NCBI GenBank assembly: GCA_963797085.1
Contig: CAWCOA010000026.1
Span: 124,001 to 188,000 of the forward strand
Source of the DNA: JASJBU01 sp963797085
GTDB taxonomy: Bacteria; Pseudomonadota; Gammaproteobacteria; Chromatiales; Chromatiaceae
Reading direction: 5' to 3'
Length of the DNA: 64,000 nucleotides
Part shown: piece after piece, positions 10,101 to 18,348 of the stretch
Layout of the letters: each line of letters opens with the position of its first letter
Position numbering within the stretch: the first letter of the stretch is position 1
Position numbers and translations under genes: made by a program
The notes under the pieces: generated by a model
The model's database searches: none
What the model saw: the letters and a program-made list of their open reading frames with translations, nothing else
What the model was told of the DNA's origin: nothing

Positions 10101-12075
10101 TGACTCGGTAACTTTCCGCCCTATCCAATGGTGACCATTTAAGTGTGACGGGTCCCGGTTCAATGGCCGCCGGCAGTGCTGACAGATCGGGTGTTGCCAG
10201 ACGTAGCGGATACACGAGCAACCGATGCAGCCCGCTCGATCCCTCTCGGTCATACATATCAATACCGTTTATCGATAGCTGATATTCACCTGGTTGTAGC
10301 TTCTCCAGAGTAAAGGTCGGGTCCGCCGCCTTGCTATCCAACAATTCAGAGTCAGCCTCACCCACCAGGTGCAGTTTTACTCGGTAACTTTCCGCCCTAT
10401 CCAATGGTGACCATTTGAGCGTGACGGGTCCCGGTTCAATGGCCGCCGGCAGTGCTGACAGATCAGGAGTTGTCAGACGTGGTGGATACACGAGCAATCG
10501 ATGCTGTCCGTTCGAGCCCGCTCGTTCATAAGTATCGATACCGTTTATCGATAGCTGATATTCACCTGGCTGCAGATTTTCCAGTGTATAGGCCGGATCA
10601 TCCACCTGGATATCCAATAAGACAGAAGCTGCATCGTCTGCCCTGTGCAGTACTACTCGGTAGCTCTCTGCGCCGTCCAACGGTGACCATTTGAGCGTGG
10701 CGGGTCCCGGTTCAATGGCCGCCGGCAGTGCTGACAGATCAGGGGTTGCCAGACGTGGCGGATACACGAGCAATCGATGCAGCCCGCTCGAGCCCTCTCG
10801 TTCATAAATATCGATACCGTTTATCGATAGCTGATATTCACCTGGCTGCAGATTCTCCAGGGTATAGGCCGGATCATCCACCTGGATATCCAATAAGACA
10901 GAATCTGCGTCGCCTGCCCTGTGCAGTACTACTCGGTAGCTCTCTGCGCCGTCCAACGGTGACCATTGGAGCGTGACGGGTCCCGGTTCAATGGCCGCCG
11001 GTAGTGCTGACAGCTCGGGTGATGTCAGCAGTGGTCTCAAGTTGACTTGAAGTGCGTGCCCTGCCGTCAGGCCCTCCAGTCCGAGTTCATCTACACCCCG
11101 AATAAATAGTTGGTATTTACCTGGTTGCAGAATTTCCAGGGTATGGGACGCGGTCTCTGTCAAGACGTCATGCAGCACGACACCATCTTCGTCCAAGACA
11201 TGCAATTTGAGTCTGTAACTTTTTGCCTCATCTAAAGGTAACCAATTCAGTGTCAGTGTCCCCGAATCGACTTCCCCAGGGAGACCTGACAGGTCTGGGG
11301 CTGGCAAGAGTTTGGTGGGGGTCGCCGGGGGCTTGCCGGGTTCGATGAGGGTACCGAAACCTGCAGTGACCGATACCGTCTCACCACCCGCATCAACCGC
11401 CACATTCCCTTCGGTGACCTCACTTCGCGTCAACCCGCTAGTGCTTTCCACGCCAATCCGGAATCCCGTTCCCCGCACCATGGTAACCGCCGCGGGAGTA
11501 TGGATCTCATAGCGTGAGCCCTCTCCTTCAAGCGGTCTGACCCGGCTTTCCACTCGGCCACGCTGGACACGTAAACGGGTGTCGATCATGCCTGTTTCGC
11601 CATAGGATGAAAGCGCATCCAGAATGATCTCGCTTTGCGGCCCTAGCAGTAAACGTGAGCCATCTGCAAAGCGGATCGAAACCACCGCATCGGCACCGGT
11701 CAGAAGCCTATCACCCAGAACCAGTGAATCATTCATTTCCAGGGTTAATGGATCCGTGCTGCCGTCACGGTACAGATCAACCTGGCCGCGGAGAAAAACA
11801 ATCTCTGCGCCTGCAGGGGCCTGTAACAGCCATTCCAGGGGAATTTTGATCTCGGCGCCGACAGGGATCGCACGATCCTTTTCTATTTTATTATGCGCCT
11901 GTAGTTGTGCTGTGTTGATTTCCGGCAACAAAAAACGTGCACTGATGGCTGACAGGGTCTCACCGGGCCTGATGCGATAGATCCAGTCCCCAGCCGTCAG
12001 CAAGGCTGGAAAAAATAGCAGCGCCATCAGGAGCGCAACCCGACAGCGATTTAGAAATTGTTCTGGCTTTGTCAT
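7167..12075 (-). CDS. Giant LysM-FecR protein with 14 tandem repeats, frame broken by one extra base
   Basis: Joined, the gene encodes about 1635 residues. Residues 1-28 are a signal peptide; 31-80 a LysM peptidoglycan-binding domain (YRIRPGETLSAISARF); 90-245 a FecR domain (GDRLLTGADAVVSIRFADGS, VRGTGFRIGV). From about residue 258 follow 14 units of 92 residues, each of the type PDLSALPAAIEPG...WSPLDGAESYRV...LQPGEYQLSINGID...HRLLVYPPRL, with a beta-sandwich look close to fibronectin type III, and a divergent final unit of 88 residues. The frame breaks in unit 8: TATACCACTGG stands where sister units read TATACACTGG, an extra G on the plus strand at 9205-9206. Repeat spacing there is 277 instead of 276 bases, which proves the insertion. 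The protein is likely periplasmic and wall-attached, partner of the CHASE2 kinase whose start overlaps its stop. Confidence 0.85.
7434..11304 (-). repeat. 14 tandem copies of a 276-bp coding repeat
   Basis: The motif gccgccggcagtgctgaca recurs at 9061, 9338, 9614 and 9890, spaced 277, 276 and 276 bases; the single 277 marks the frame-breaking insertion. Central units are nearly identical while the first and the last two or three are more diverged, the usual picture of concerted evolution inside an array. About 270 bases around 8647-8919 are identical to about 10028-10300, a distance of 1381 (five units plus the inserted base). Copy number in an assembly of such an array is uncertain. Confidence 0.9.
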
Positions 12076-12129
12076 GACTGGTAAACAGGATTCTATGGCC
12101 AGATATCTAAGAAATCATAGCGCATTGGA

Positions 12130-12843
12130 TTATAAGTCGGATAATTGCTCCAAACGGTATCCCTGATGATAGATGGCTTTCAGCCGCCAACCATTCTCAG
12201 GTACCAGCCCGAGTTTACGTCGCAGCCGGCTGACATGAGTATCTACGGTGCGGGTCATCAGCTCAGGCCCAAAGCCCCAGATGGTCTCCAAAAGATGCTC
12301 ACGGGATAGCAGGCGGCCGATATTCGTCAGGAGCATCCAGGCCAATTGAAACTCTTTTTCTGTGGTTTCGACGAGTTGATCTGCCACGAAAATCTGCTTT
12401 GTCTCCTTGTCCAGTTTCAGCTCATTGATCTCCAGGATATCCTTGCGAATACCATGCCCTGCATGCCGTCTTGCCAAGGCCTTCACTCGAGCCAGGGTCA
12501 CTTCTTTCGATACCGGCTTGGCCAGGTAGTCATCCGCGCCCTTTTCTAACGCCTCGACAATATCCGCTTCGCTGTCGCGATGTGTAATAAAGAACACCGG
12601 GGTATCCAACTCAAGATCATTGCGAATCCAGGTCAACAATTCAATACCCGAGGATTTCGGCAACTCCCAATCCATGATCAGTAAGTCATAGCTCTCATGC
12701 CGCAGTTCTTTCGCGAATGAATCTGAATTAGCAAAGGTATGACAGGTATGATCATCCGCTTCCAACCATTCTTTAAGAACGCTTGACTGGACTGGATCAT
12801 CTTCTAAACAGGCAATACGCATAGTCATCACCGAATCATTCAT
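12130..12843 (-). CDS. OmpR/PhoB-type response regulator
   Basis: A two-domain regulator. The receiver has the acidic pocket (CLEDD), the phosphorylatable Asp in LLIMDWELPKSSG, the Thr of FFITH and the Lys of AKPVSKE. The C-terminal half is a winged helix with RTVDTHVSRLRRKLG and the final hairpin QGYRLEQL, the OmpR-type DNA-binding domain. Several ATGs compete for the start (12843, 12828, 12822); none has a strong ribosome site, and the receiver proper begins at the ATG at 12822. It precedes the LysM-FecR gene by 54 bases on the same strand and is the likely phosphorylation partner of the CHASE2 kinase encoded at the far end of this three-gene set. Confidence 0.88.
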   Translation of the reverse strand: MNDSVMTMRIACLEDDPVQSSVLKEWLEADDHTCHTFANSDSFAKELRHESYDLLIMDWELPKSSGIELLTWIRNDLELDTPVFFITHRDSEADIVEALEKGADDYLAKPVSKEVTLARVKALARRHAGHGIRKDILEINELKLDKETKQIFVADQLVETTEKEFQLAWMLLTNIGRLLSREHLLETIWGFGPELMTRTVDTHVSRLRRKLGLVPENGWRLKAIYHQGYRLEQLSDL

Positions 12844-12923
12844 ATGGATCAAAGCCTGCAAAGTAAAAAAGGCAGCGACACCGTTGATGCATCGCTGCCA
12901 TTTTTATTACTTAATGCAGGCCC

Positions 12924-13808
12924 CTACTTCACCTGCAACTCAACACGGCGGTTGTTTGCCCTGCCTTCCTTCGTGCTGTTGTCAGCGAACGGCTGGGATT
13001 CACCCATGCCCTTGGAAGAGAGTTGCTGAGCATCTACGCCCTGGCTCACCAGATAGTCAGACACGGCCTGGGCCCGCTTCTCAGAAAGGCTCTGGTTGTA
13101 AGCTGCCGCTCCGGTAGAGTCGGTATGGCCGATGACCTGAATACCGCTGATGTCCGAACGGTTCTTGAGAGATGTCGCCACCTTATCCAGAGTGGCTTTG
13201 GAATCAGCCGTCAGTTCCCTGCTATTGAGTTTGAACTTAACGTTCTGCAGAATGATCTGTTCTGCACAACCGTCAGAATCAACCTTGGCGCCGGCCGGTG
13301 TGCCCGGGCATTTATCCGCGTAATCGGCCACGCCATCACCATCGGAATCCAGTGCACAGCCATTGGCATCGACCTTGGCACCGGCGGGTGTTCCAGGACA
13401 CTTGTCATTGGCATCAGCAACACCATCGCCATCAGAGTCCAACGGACAACCATCCGCATTCACTTTCACGCCTTTCGGGGTATCCGGACATTTGTCCTTG
13501 TCGTCAGTCACGCCGTCGCCATCAGAGTCCAGAGCGCAGCCGTCGGCATCGACTTTCACGCCTTTCGGGGTATCCGGACACTTGTCCATCGGGTCTGCCA
13601 CTCCATCACCATCCGCATCTCCAAGACAGGTTGGATCAATCGGGTAACCGGGGTCGCGATGACTGGTTGTCCAGCATTCACCATATCCAGTCCTGACTAC
13701 GCTGCCCTGATCAGTGCCTTCATGCAGAAAGCCTTTCTCGGCCATTGCAGGCGTCACCATGATCATCGGCAGCAGTACTATCGCAAGTTGTTTCAGTTGA
13801 GTCCGCAT
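12924..13808 (-). CDS. OmpA-like protein with four thrombospondin type-3 repeats
   Basis: 294 residues. The ATG at 13808 is chosen because GGGAGG lies six bases ahead and a clear signal peptide follows (LAIVLLPMIMVTPAMA, cleavage before EKG). After a short linker come four calcium-binding-type units of DSDGDGVADxxDKCPxTPxG form (about residues 65-180), each with a closing Cys. The C-terminal 110 residues are an OmpA/MotB peptidoglycan-binding domain: VIGHTDSTG, YNQSLSEKRAQAV, GMGESQPF and NRRVELQVK, with the Asp and Arg that hold diaminopimelate. There is no eight-stranded barrel, so this is probably a periplasmic or lipid-independent spacer protein on the cell wall rather than a porin. Confidence 0.88.
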   Translation of the reverse strand: MRTQLKQLAIVLLPMIMVTPAMAEKGFLHEGTDQGSVVRTGYGECWTTSHRDPGYPIDPTCLGDADGDGVADPMDKCPDTPKGVKVDADGCALDSDGDGVTDDKDKCPDTPKGVKVNADGCPLDSDGDGVADANDKCPGTPAGAKVDANGCALDSDGDGVADYADKCPGTPAGAKVDSDGCAEQIILQNVKFKLNSRELTADSKATLDKVATSLKNRSDISGIQVIGHTDSTGAAAYNQSLSEKRAQAVSDYLVSQGVDAQQLSSKGMGESQPFADNSTKEGRANNRRVELQVK

Positions 13809-13863
13809 TCTTACCTCCCGTTTGATTGTTGCAAACATATCGCTGATGAATCCGCGGTTTACC

Positions 13864-14682
13864 CTAAGCGGCATCCTCCTTGAATAGGTGTATATCCTGC
13901 TGCGGGTAGGGAATACTAACACCTTCCTTGTCAAATGCAGCTTTTATTGCTTCCATTATGTCTGCGCGGGTTGTCCAATAATCCCCAGACTTGACCCATG
14001 GACGTACTGCAAAATCGACACTGCTGGCGCCTAACTCCAGAAGCATGACTGTCGGGGCCGGATCTTTCAGCACAGTCTCATTAGCTGCGAGGACATCTAT
14101 GATGATGTCACGTGCCTTCTTGATATCGTCGTCGTAGCCAATGCCGATCACCAGGTCGATGCGGCGAGTCGTACGGGCCGAAAAGTTGACAATGGTGCCG
14201 CTATAGATCTGTGCATTCGGCATGGTGACTTCACGATTATCACCGGTCTTCAACATCGTGTGAAAGATACGGATCTCCTCAACCACTCCAGAAACGCCTC
14301 CGGCTTCAACGAAGTCGCCCAACTTGAACGGGCGGAAGATAATCAGCATCACTCCTGCCGCAAAACTGGATAACGAGTCCTTCAGTGCCAAGCCGACTGC
14401 CAAGCCCGCGGCACCTAAAATTGCCATGGCTGACGTGGTATTGACGCCAAGTTGTTCCAATGCTGCCAGAACAACGACCGCCAGCAGGGCCGCATAGGCG
14501 ATATTGCTGAGGAAATTGACCAGCATCTGGTCGACTTTGCCCTTCGTCATGACCTTGCCCAGGGCCCTTGTCAAGATTTTTGCCAGCCAACGACCAACAA
14601 CGAACACCAGCAGCGCCATGATAATTTTGGTGCCCCATGGGATCAGATAAGTGTTCAGGATTACATCAAGCGACAGTTCCAT
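13864..14682 (-). CDS. mscS: Small-conductance mechanosensitive channel
   Basis: 272 residues, about the length of E. coli MscS. Three membrane helices: about 15-45, 60-85 and the pore helix about 88-125, which is Gly/Ala rich (AILGAAGLAVGLALKDSLSS) and runs into FRPFKLGDFVEAGG, the family signature at the entry of the beta domain. The cytoplasmic cage follows (VTMPNAQIYSGTIVNFSAR, then RRIDLVIGIGYDDDI). It opens under hypo-osmotic membrane tension and releases solutes. It lies 55 bases upstream of the OmpA-like gene on the same strand and 48 bases after the GlsB-like gene, so the three may be co-transcribed. Confidence 0.93.
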   Translation of the reverse strand: MELSLDVILNTYLIPWGTKIIMALLVFVVGRWLAKILTRALGKVMTKGKVDQMLVNFLSNIAYAALLAVVVLAALEQLGVNTTSAMAILGAAGLAVGLALKDSLSSFAAGVMLIIFRPFKLGDFVEAGGVSGVVEEIRIFHTMLKTGDNREVTMPNAQIYSGTIVNFSARTTRRIDLVIGIGYDDDIKKARDIIIDVLAANETVLKDPAPTVMLLELGASSVDFAVRPWVKSGDYWTTRADIMEAIKAAFDKEGVSIPYPQQDIHLFKEDAA

Positions 14683-14730
14683 TAAGCTCTCCTCAGAGTC
14701 ATTAAGATTGTTAATTTAAAGCCTGTGGAT

Positions 14731-14976
14731 TCACAAGCTGTGTTTTACGAGCCCCATCAAAAACAGCAGAAGAATAGCGCTAATCGTTGCGGTAACCAAT
14801 CCACCAAAAAATCCGGTGAACTGAACAGTGAATAGGTGAAAGAGGTACCCACCAAGCAACGCGCCAAGTACACCGACCACCAAGTCAATTATCAGGCCCA
14901 CTCCGCCACTATTCTTTATCAGGCCCGCCAGCCATCCTGCTATCAGCCCAATAAATAAAAATCCGAAGATACTCAT
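14731..14976 (-). CDS. GlsB/YeaQ/YmgE family small membrane protein
   Basis: An 81-residue, very hydrophobic protein with three predicted membrane helices: GFLFIGLIAGWLAGLI, LIIDLVVGVLGALLGGYLF and TATISAILLLFLMGLV. The GxIaGWLAG start and the GVLGALLGGYLF motif are those of the transglycosylase-associated (GlsB/YeaQ) family, stress-related inner-membrane proteins of unknown mechanism. It is the first gene of the minus-strand group with mscS and the OmpA-like gene, which suggests an envelope or osmotic stress role by context only. Confidence 0.85.
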   Translation of the reverse strand: MSIFGFLFIGLIAGWLAGLIKNSGGVGLIIDLVVGVLGALLGGYLFHLFTVQFTGFFGGLVTATISAILLLFLMGLVKHSL

Positions 14977-15126
14977 TCGATCAAATCCGATACATTTTAA
15001 GCTGCACCAAGCATAAGTGATGTGTCACGACGCTTGAAAGCGGTAACCTGTGAAGAATTGTAAACTGCGCTCACATTGATTAGCCTAGGCGCAATCCCAA
15101 GAGTCATAACAATCCCGGATAGCCAT

Positions 15127-15441
15127 ATGTCTGTTCTCATAGAATTCAGCATGTTCCCCACTGATCGAGGCGAAAGCATAAGTACGGAAGTAAGCGACAT
15201 CATCGACCTGATCCGCAACAGTGGTCATGACTACAAATTGACTGCGATGGGAACGGTTATTGAAACACCGGATATCAAAGAAGCACTGGAACTCGTGGAA
15301 AAGGCTTATACATGCCTTGAAAAGCAAGGCTGCAAGAGAGTCTTTACCGCTATCAAGATGGACATCCGCAAAGGCAAATCCAACAGAATGACTCAGAAAA
15401 TCCTATCTGTGGAAAGCAAGATTGGTGAGGTCAATAAATAA
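15127..15441 (+). CDS. MTH1187/YkoF-type thiamine-binding family protein
   Basis: 104 residues from the ATG at 15127, chosen because the family begins at SVLIEFSMFP; the upstream extension in the same frame has only a TTG. The fold is a small ferredoxin-like one; SMFPTDRGESISTEV and YKLTAMGTVIE are typical of the MTH1187 family (DUF77), several of whose members bind thiamine or related metabolites as tetramers. It sits alone between two divergent units, with no thiamine genes nearby, so the ligand is unproven. Confidence 0.8.
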   Translation: MSVLIEFSMFPTDRGESISTEVSDIIDLIRNSGHDYKLTAMGTVIETPDIKEALELVEKAYTCLEKQGCKRVFTAIKMDIRKGKSNRMTQKILSVESKIGEVNK

Positions 15442-15508
15442 TCTCGGTTGATAGATGCCTCAGAATGACTGACGTCCAGCGTCCGCAAATATACTGTTTA
15501 GACTTCAA

Positions 15509-16201
15509 ATGAGTCGGGAGCCTTCGGTCAATACTCAATTACAAGCTTCACGCCGATTGTGGTTCAGCAGTTATCACGGGGTACTCTCATCTCACTCTGT
15601 CGCAGTACCCGGGTATCCGTTTGGTTCACTGGTACCCATTTGCCGGGATTATGATGGGCTTCCCCTACTCCTGCTCTCTCACTTGGCGCAGCACACACAG
15701 AACCTGCTCGACAATCCCAACTGCTCGCTGACGCTGCTAGAACCGGGTTCTGGCGATGTTCAACAGTTGGGAAGATTAACCTGCTTAGCCAGGATGGTGG
15801 CAGTGAAACCGATAACAGAGGACTCGAGCCAACGCTATTTTCGTTACTTCCCCAATACTCGAGAATACTACGAAAATCTAAATTTCCACTTCTACAAACT
15901 GACACCCGAGCGGTTTCATTTTGTCGGTGGATTTGGCGCCGCACGCTGGATTGATCCCAGCCGTTTGCTACCCGAATTCACATTGACAGCCAATGAAGAG
16001 GCAGAACTGCTCATTCAGATGCAGTCACATCCGCTTTTTACAGCATCTAATGGGATACACATTTCACCGGTGGGCATTGACAGTCTTGGCCTTGATCTCG
16101 AATCCAATAATCAGTTAACCAGGGTGATGCTTGACGAACCCGTCACCTCTTCATCGCAGGCGCTAAAAATGTTGGGAAGGGCGCTCAATCTAGATTCCTA
16201 G
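15509..16201 (+). CDS. HugZ-like heme utilisation / FMN-binding split-barrel protein
   Basis: 230 residues. The N-terminal 150 form a pyridoxamine-phosphate-oxidase-like split barrel (YHGVLSSHSVAVPGYPFGSL, then LLLLSHLAQHTQNLLDNP), and the C-terminal part is a DUF2470-like domain (HPLFTASNGIHISPVGIDSLG). The motif GGFGAARWIDPSRLL between them is characteristic of HugZ/HutZ proteins, which bind heme and help release its iron. No heme-uptake genes are adjacent. No good ribosome site is seen before the ATG. It is followed after 138 bases by the TusE/DsrC-like gene on the same strand. Confidence 0.82.
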   Translation: MSREPSVNTQLQASRRLWFSSYHGVLSSHSVAVPGYPFGSLVPICRDYDGLPLLLLSHLAQHTQNLLDNPNCSLTLLEPGSGDVQQLGRLTCLARMVAVKPITEDSSQRYFRYFPNTREYYENLNFHFYKLTPERFHFVGGFGAARWIDPSRLLPEFTLTANEEAELLIQMQSHPLFTASNGIHISPVGIDSLGLDLESNNQLTRVMLDEPVTSSSQALKMLGRALNLDS

Positions 16202-16256
16202 CTATTTGACTCCCGGTCGAAACACCGCTCATAGAGCAAATACCCATACAAAAATA

Positions 16257-16265
16257 TGGTAGAAT
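16257..16265 (+). promoter_or_regulatory. possible extended -10 promoter for the TusE/DsrC-like gene
   Basis: TGGTAGAAT combines a TG motif with a good -10 hexamer (TAGAAT) in the 138-base gap before 16340. No convincing -35 is seen at the usual spacing, as is common for extended -10 promoters. The predicted leader would be about 70 nt. Confidence 0.35.
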
Positions 16266-16339
16266 CGACTGACCATTTCGCATTAGTATCTGCTCATACT
16301 ATTTCCTACTAATTTACTCAGTTTTACAGGAGCAACCAA

Positions 16340-16639
16340 ATGAGTGTTGAATTACCAGATCGCGACGGGGATGGATATCTCACCGACATGAGTCAGTGGA
16401 CTCCAGAAATTGCCAGAGCAATGGCTGAAGCGGATGACTTTGATCTCAACGAAGAGCGTTGGGAGCAGGTTGAAAAGGCCCGTGAATATTATGATGAACA
16501 TGCAGTAGTGCCGCCCATCCGTAAGTTTGCCAAATATCTGGGGGCCGACAAGAAAGCGATGTTTGAATTGTGGCTCACTGGACCAATGAAGCCAATCACA
16601 AAATATGGCGGCCTGCCCAAGCCTACTGGCTGCGTGTAA
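16340..16639 (+). CDS. TusE/DsrC family sulfur-carrier protein, single conserved Cys
   Basis: 99 residues, with AGGAG correctly placed before the ATG. The family hallmarks are present: DGDGYLTDMSQW near the start, and the flexible C-terminal arm ending GGLPKPTGCV. The penultimate Cys is the persulfide-carrying cysteine. The second arm cysteine of true DsrC, eleven residues earlier, is replaced (Thr in KPITKYGG), so this protein cannot make the intramolecular trisulfide of dissimilatory sulfite reductase and resembles TusE or the regulatory DsrC-like paralogues. TusE relays sulfur to the MnmA thiouridylase. It stands alone, away from tusBCD or dsr genes, so the partner is unknown. Confidence 0.85.
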   Translation: MSVELPDRDGDGYLTDMSQWTPEIARAMAEADDFDLNEERWEQVEKAREYYDEHAVVPPIRKFAKYLGADKKAMFELWLTGPMKPITKYGGLPKPTGCV

Positions 16640-16792
16640 TCCCTCGCCACCATTAAAGTCTTCTATCGTTCACGTTTTACACCCGCATTGAGGCCCGCTG
16701 GCCGGGCATCAATGCGGTGACGGTTGCAGTTTTTTCCTGCAAGCTCTGTTTCAGGTAATATCCGGGCCTGCAGTCCAGCAAGGCAGATCTCC

Positions 16793-17992
16793 ATGACCAA
16801 TCCAGCCATTCTCGGCCAGTTGAACCATATATACGAAATGCAGGAGCAACTGCTGGAATCTGTTTCTGAAGCAGATGCATCTCATCAATTTCATCCGGAA
16901 CTCGGTTCCCTCAAATGGCTATTCGGTGCGGGCATTTATCTGGAACTCTATTGGTTGCGCGAAATCCTCAACGAAGATACCGACCTATCTAAACGAGTCG
17001 AACATCTTTTTCAGCCTGCAGCATTGGCATTAAATGAGCAATGCCGACAACTCCCCCCCAAAGATCACTTACTGAGCTGGGGTGCAGAGGTCCGTGAGGA
17101 ACACCTCTTGAGACTGGCGAATCCAGGTATGCTGCCGAACCATGCACTGCTCAATCACGATCGCCTGCAGTGGTTTATCCTTCAGCAACAGGCCAAACTT
17201 TATGAAATGATGTTGATTGTGTTAAATCAGCGCAGCACTCATATTGATATCGATGACTACCGTGTCGAGAGACCGCTTGTACCCAGCCCGCCCGGCTGGG
17301 AGACAAAGGAACTTTCGCAGGGTCACTATCGCATTGGAGCACGCAATCAACCTGCAGCCTATGATAACGAATTACCCCCCCAGGCAGTGGCGCTCAGCAG
17401 TTATCGTATCGCCCTGACACCAGTCTCGAATAGTCAGTTTCTGGCTTTTATGGAAGCAGGCGGATACTCACTTCCAGATCTCTGGACTGACGAGGGCAGA
17501 GCCAGGGGGCAATACTCACAGATCACACATCCAGAGTACTGGAGACAAGACAAAGCCGGTAACTGGTATGCCGTCGGCATCAATGGTCCTGCTGATTTAC
17601 CTCCAGGAGAACCTGTCTGCGGAATCAATCAATATGAGGCCCAAGCGTATGCCGCATGGACTAACTCACTTGGAAACGAGTTTTCAGGCGCCATTCTACA
17701 ACATGAGTACCAATGGGAGATGGCGGCGCGCAGTGGCGTCATTAGAGATATTGGCAGAGCCTGGGAGTGGTGTAGTAACCACTTTCATCCCTATCCCGAA
17801 TTTGCACCTTTTCCTGACGAGAGCGCTTCAATGGCCGACTTCAAGGATGAGAAAATGACTTTGCGAGGAGGCAGCTTGCATACTCAAGCGGTTTTACGTC
17901 GCCCCAGCATGCGGCATAGAGCGGAGGCAGGACAACGATTTCAACTCACGGGTATACGATTGGTTTTCCCGCCCATTCACAAATGGTCTTAG
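16793..17992 (+). CDS. EgtB-like DinB / formylglycine-enzyme-type protein lacking the usual iron histidines
   Basis: About 399 residues from the ATG at 16793 (MTNPAILGQ). An N-terminal DinB-like helical bundle (1-150) is followed by a C-terminal FGE-sulfatase domain (about 190-395; IALTPVSNSQFLAFMEAGGY, MTLRGGSLH, TGIRLVFP). This order is that of ergothioneine synthase EgtB, which joins hercynine and a thiol at a non-heme iron held by three histidines. Here the positions that normally read KWHLAH and HEQQHQE read LKWLFGAG and QQQAKLYEM, so the iron ligands appear to be lost. It may be a degenerate paralogue with another role. No egtD or amidotransferase gene is adjacent. Confidence 0.7.
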   Translation: MTNPAILGQLNHIYEMQEQLLESVSEADASHQFHPELGSLKWLFGAGIYLELYWLREILNEDTDLSKRVEHLFQPAALALNEQCRQLPPKDHLLSWGAEVREEHLLRLANPGMLPNHALLNHDRLQWFILQQQAKLYEMMLIVLNQRSTHIDIDDYRVERPLVPSPPGWETKELSQGHYRIGARNQPAAYDNELPPQAVALSSYRIALTPVSNSQFLAFMEAGGYSLPDLWTDEGRARGQYSQITHPEYWRQDKAGNWYAVGINGPADLPPGEPVCGINQYEAQAYAAWTNSLGNEFSGAILQHEYQWEMAARSGVIRDIGRAWEWCSNHFHPYPEFAPFPDESASMADFKDEKMTLRGGSLHTQAVLRRPSMRHRAEAGQRFQLTGIRLVFPPIHKWS

Positions 17993-18092
17993 TGGGGGCT
18001 TCAAATCGCCAGCCGCTGCAAAAAACAGGTCGACTGCGACTTAACTGATTAAAGATTTCCCCCATTATGCCCACAACCCGGTTAGGAGCAGA

Positions 18093-18341
18093 TTGGAATC
18101 GATTATGGGTATGAATTCGATCATAGGGCCTTCAGTACAGGGGATACAGCGGGGTATCCACGGGCTGAGACGTGTAGCTTCAGAAATCGCCAGCAATCAA
18201 CCCACCAAGCAGACCAACCCCACCGACTTGACTAGAGCGATGGTGGAAATGCAACAACACAGCATACAGACCAAGGCCTCAGTCAAAGCCCTGAAAAGCA
18301 GCGACGATGCCATCGGCACATTGTTCGACGAGCGCGTCTAA
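18093..18341 (+). CDS. small FlgC/rod-protein-like protein
   Basis: 82 residues from a TTG start four bases after AGGAG; ATGs at 18105 and 18111 are alternatives. The N-terminus (GPSVQGIQRGIHGLRRVASEIASNQ) resembles the heptad helix of flagellar rod and hook proteins, and the C-terminus (DLTRAMVEMQQHSIQTKASVKALKSSDD) matches their closing helix. The middle beta part of a real rod protein is missing. Such mini rod-like proteins are found in several gammaproteobacteria with unknown function. There is no flagellar gene nearby. It is convergent with nadC, seven bases away. Confidence 0.6.
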   Translation: MESIMGMNSIIGPSVQGIQRGIHGLRRVASEIASNQPTKQTNPTDLTRAMVEMQQHSIQTKASVKALKSSDDAIGTLFDERV

Positions 18342-18348
18342 CTCCGAC

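Noticed and set aside
9303..10103. Long plus-strand open frames over the FecR repeat array
   Set aside because: The 276-base period is a multiple of three, so any stop-free antisense unit repeats into a long frame. The minus-strand product has the signal peptide and known domains.
13023..13883. 286-codon plus-strand frame over the OmpA-like gene
   Set aside because: Antisense of the aspartate/glycine-rich repeats; the minus-strand gene has a ribosome site, a signal peptide and a clear domain.
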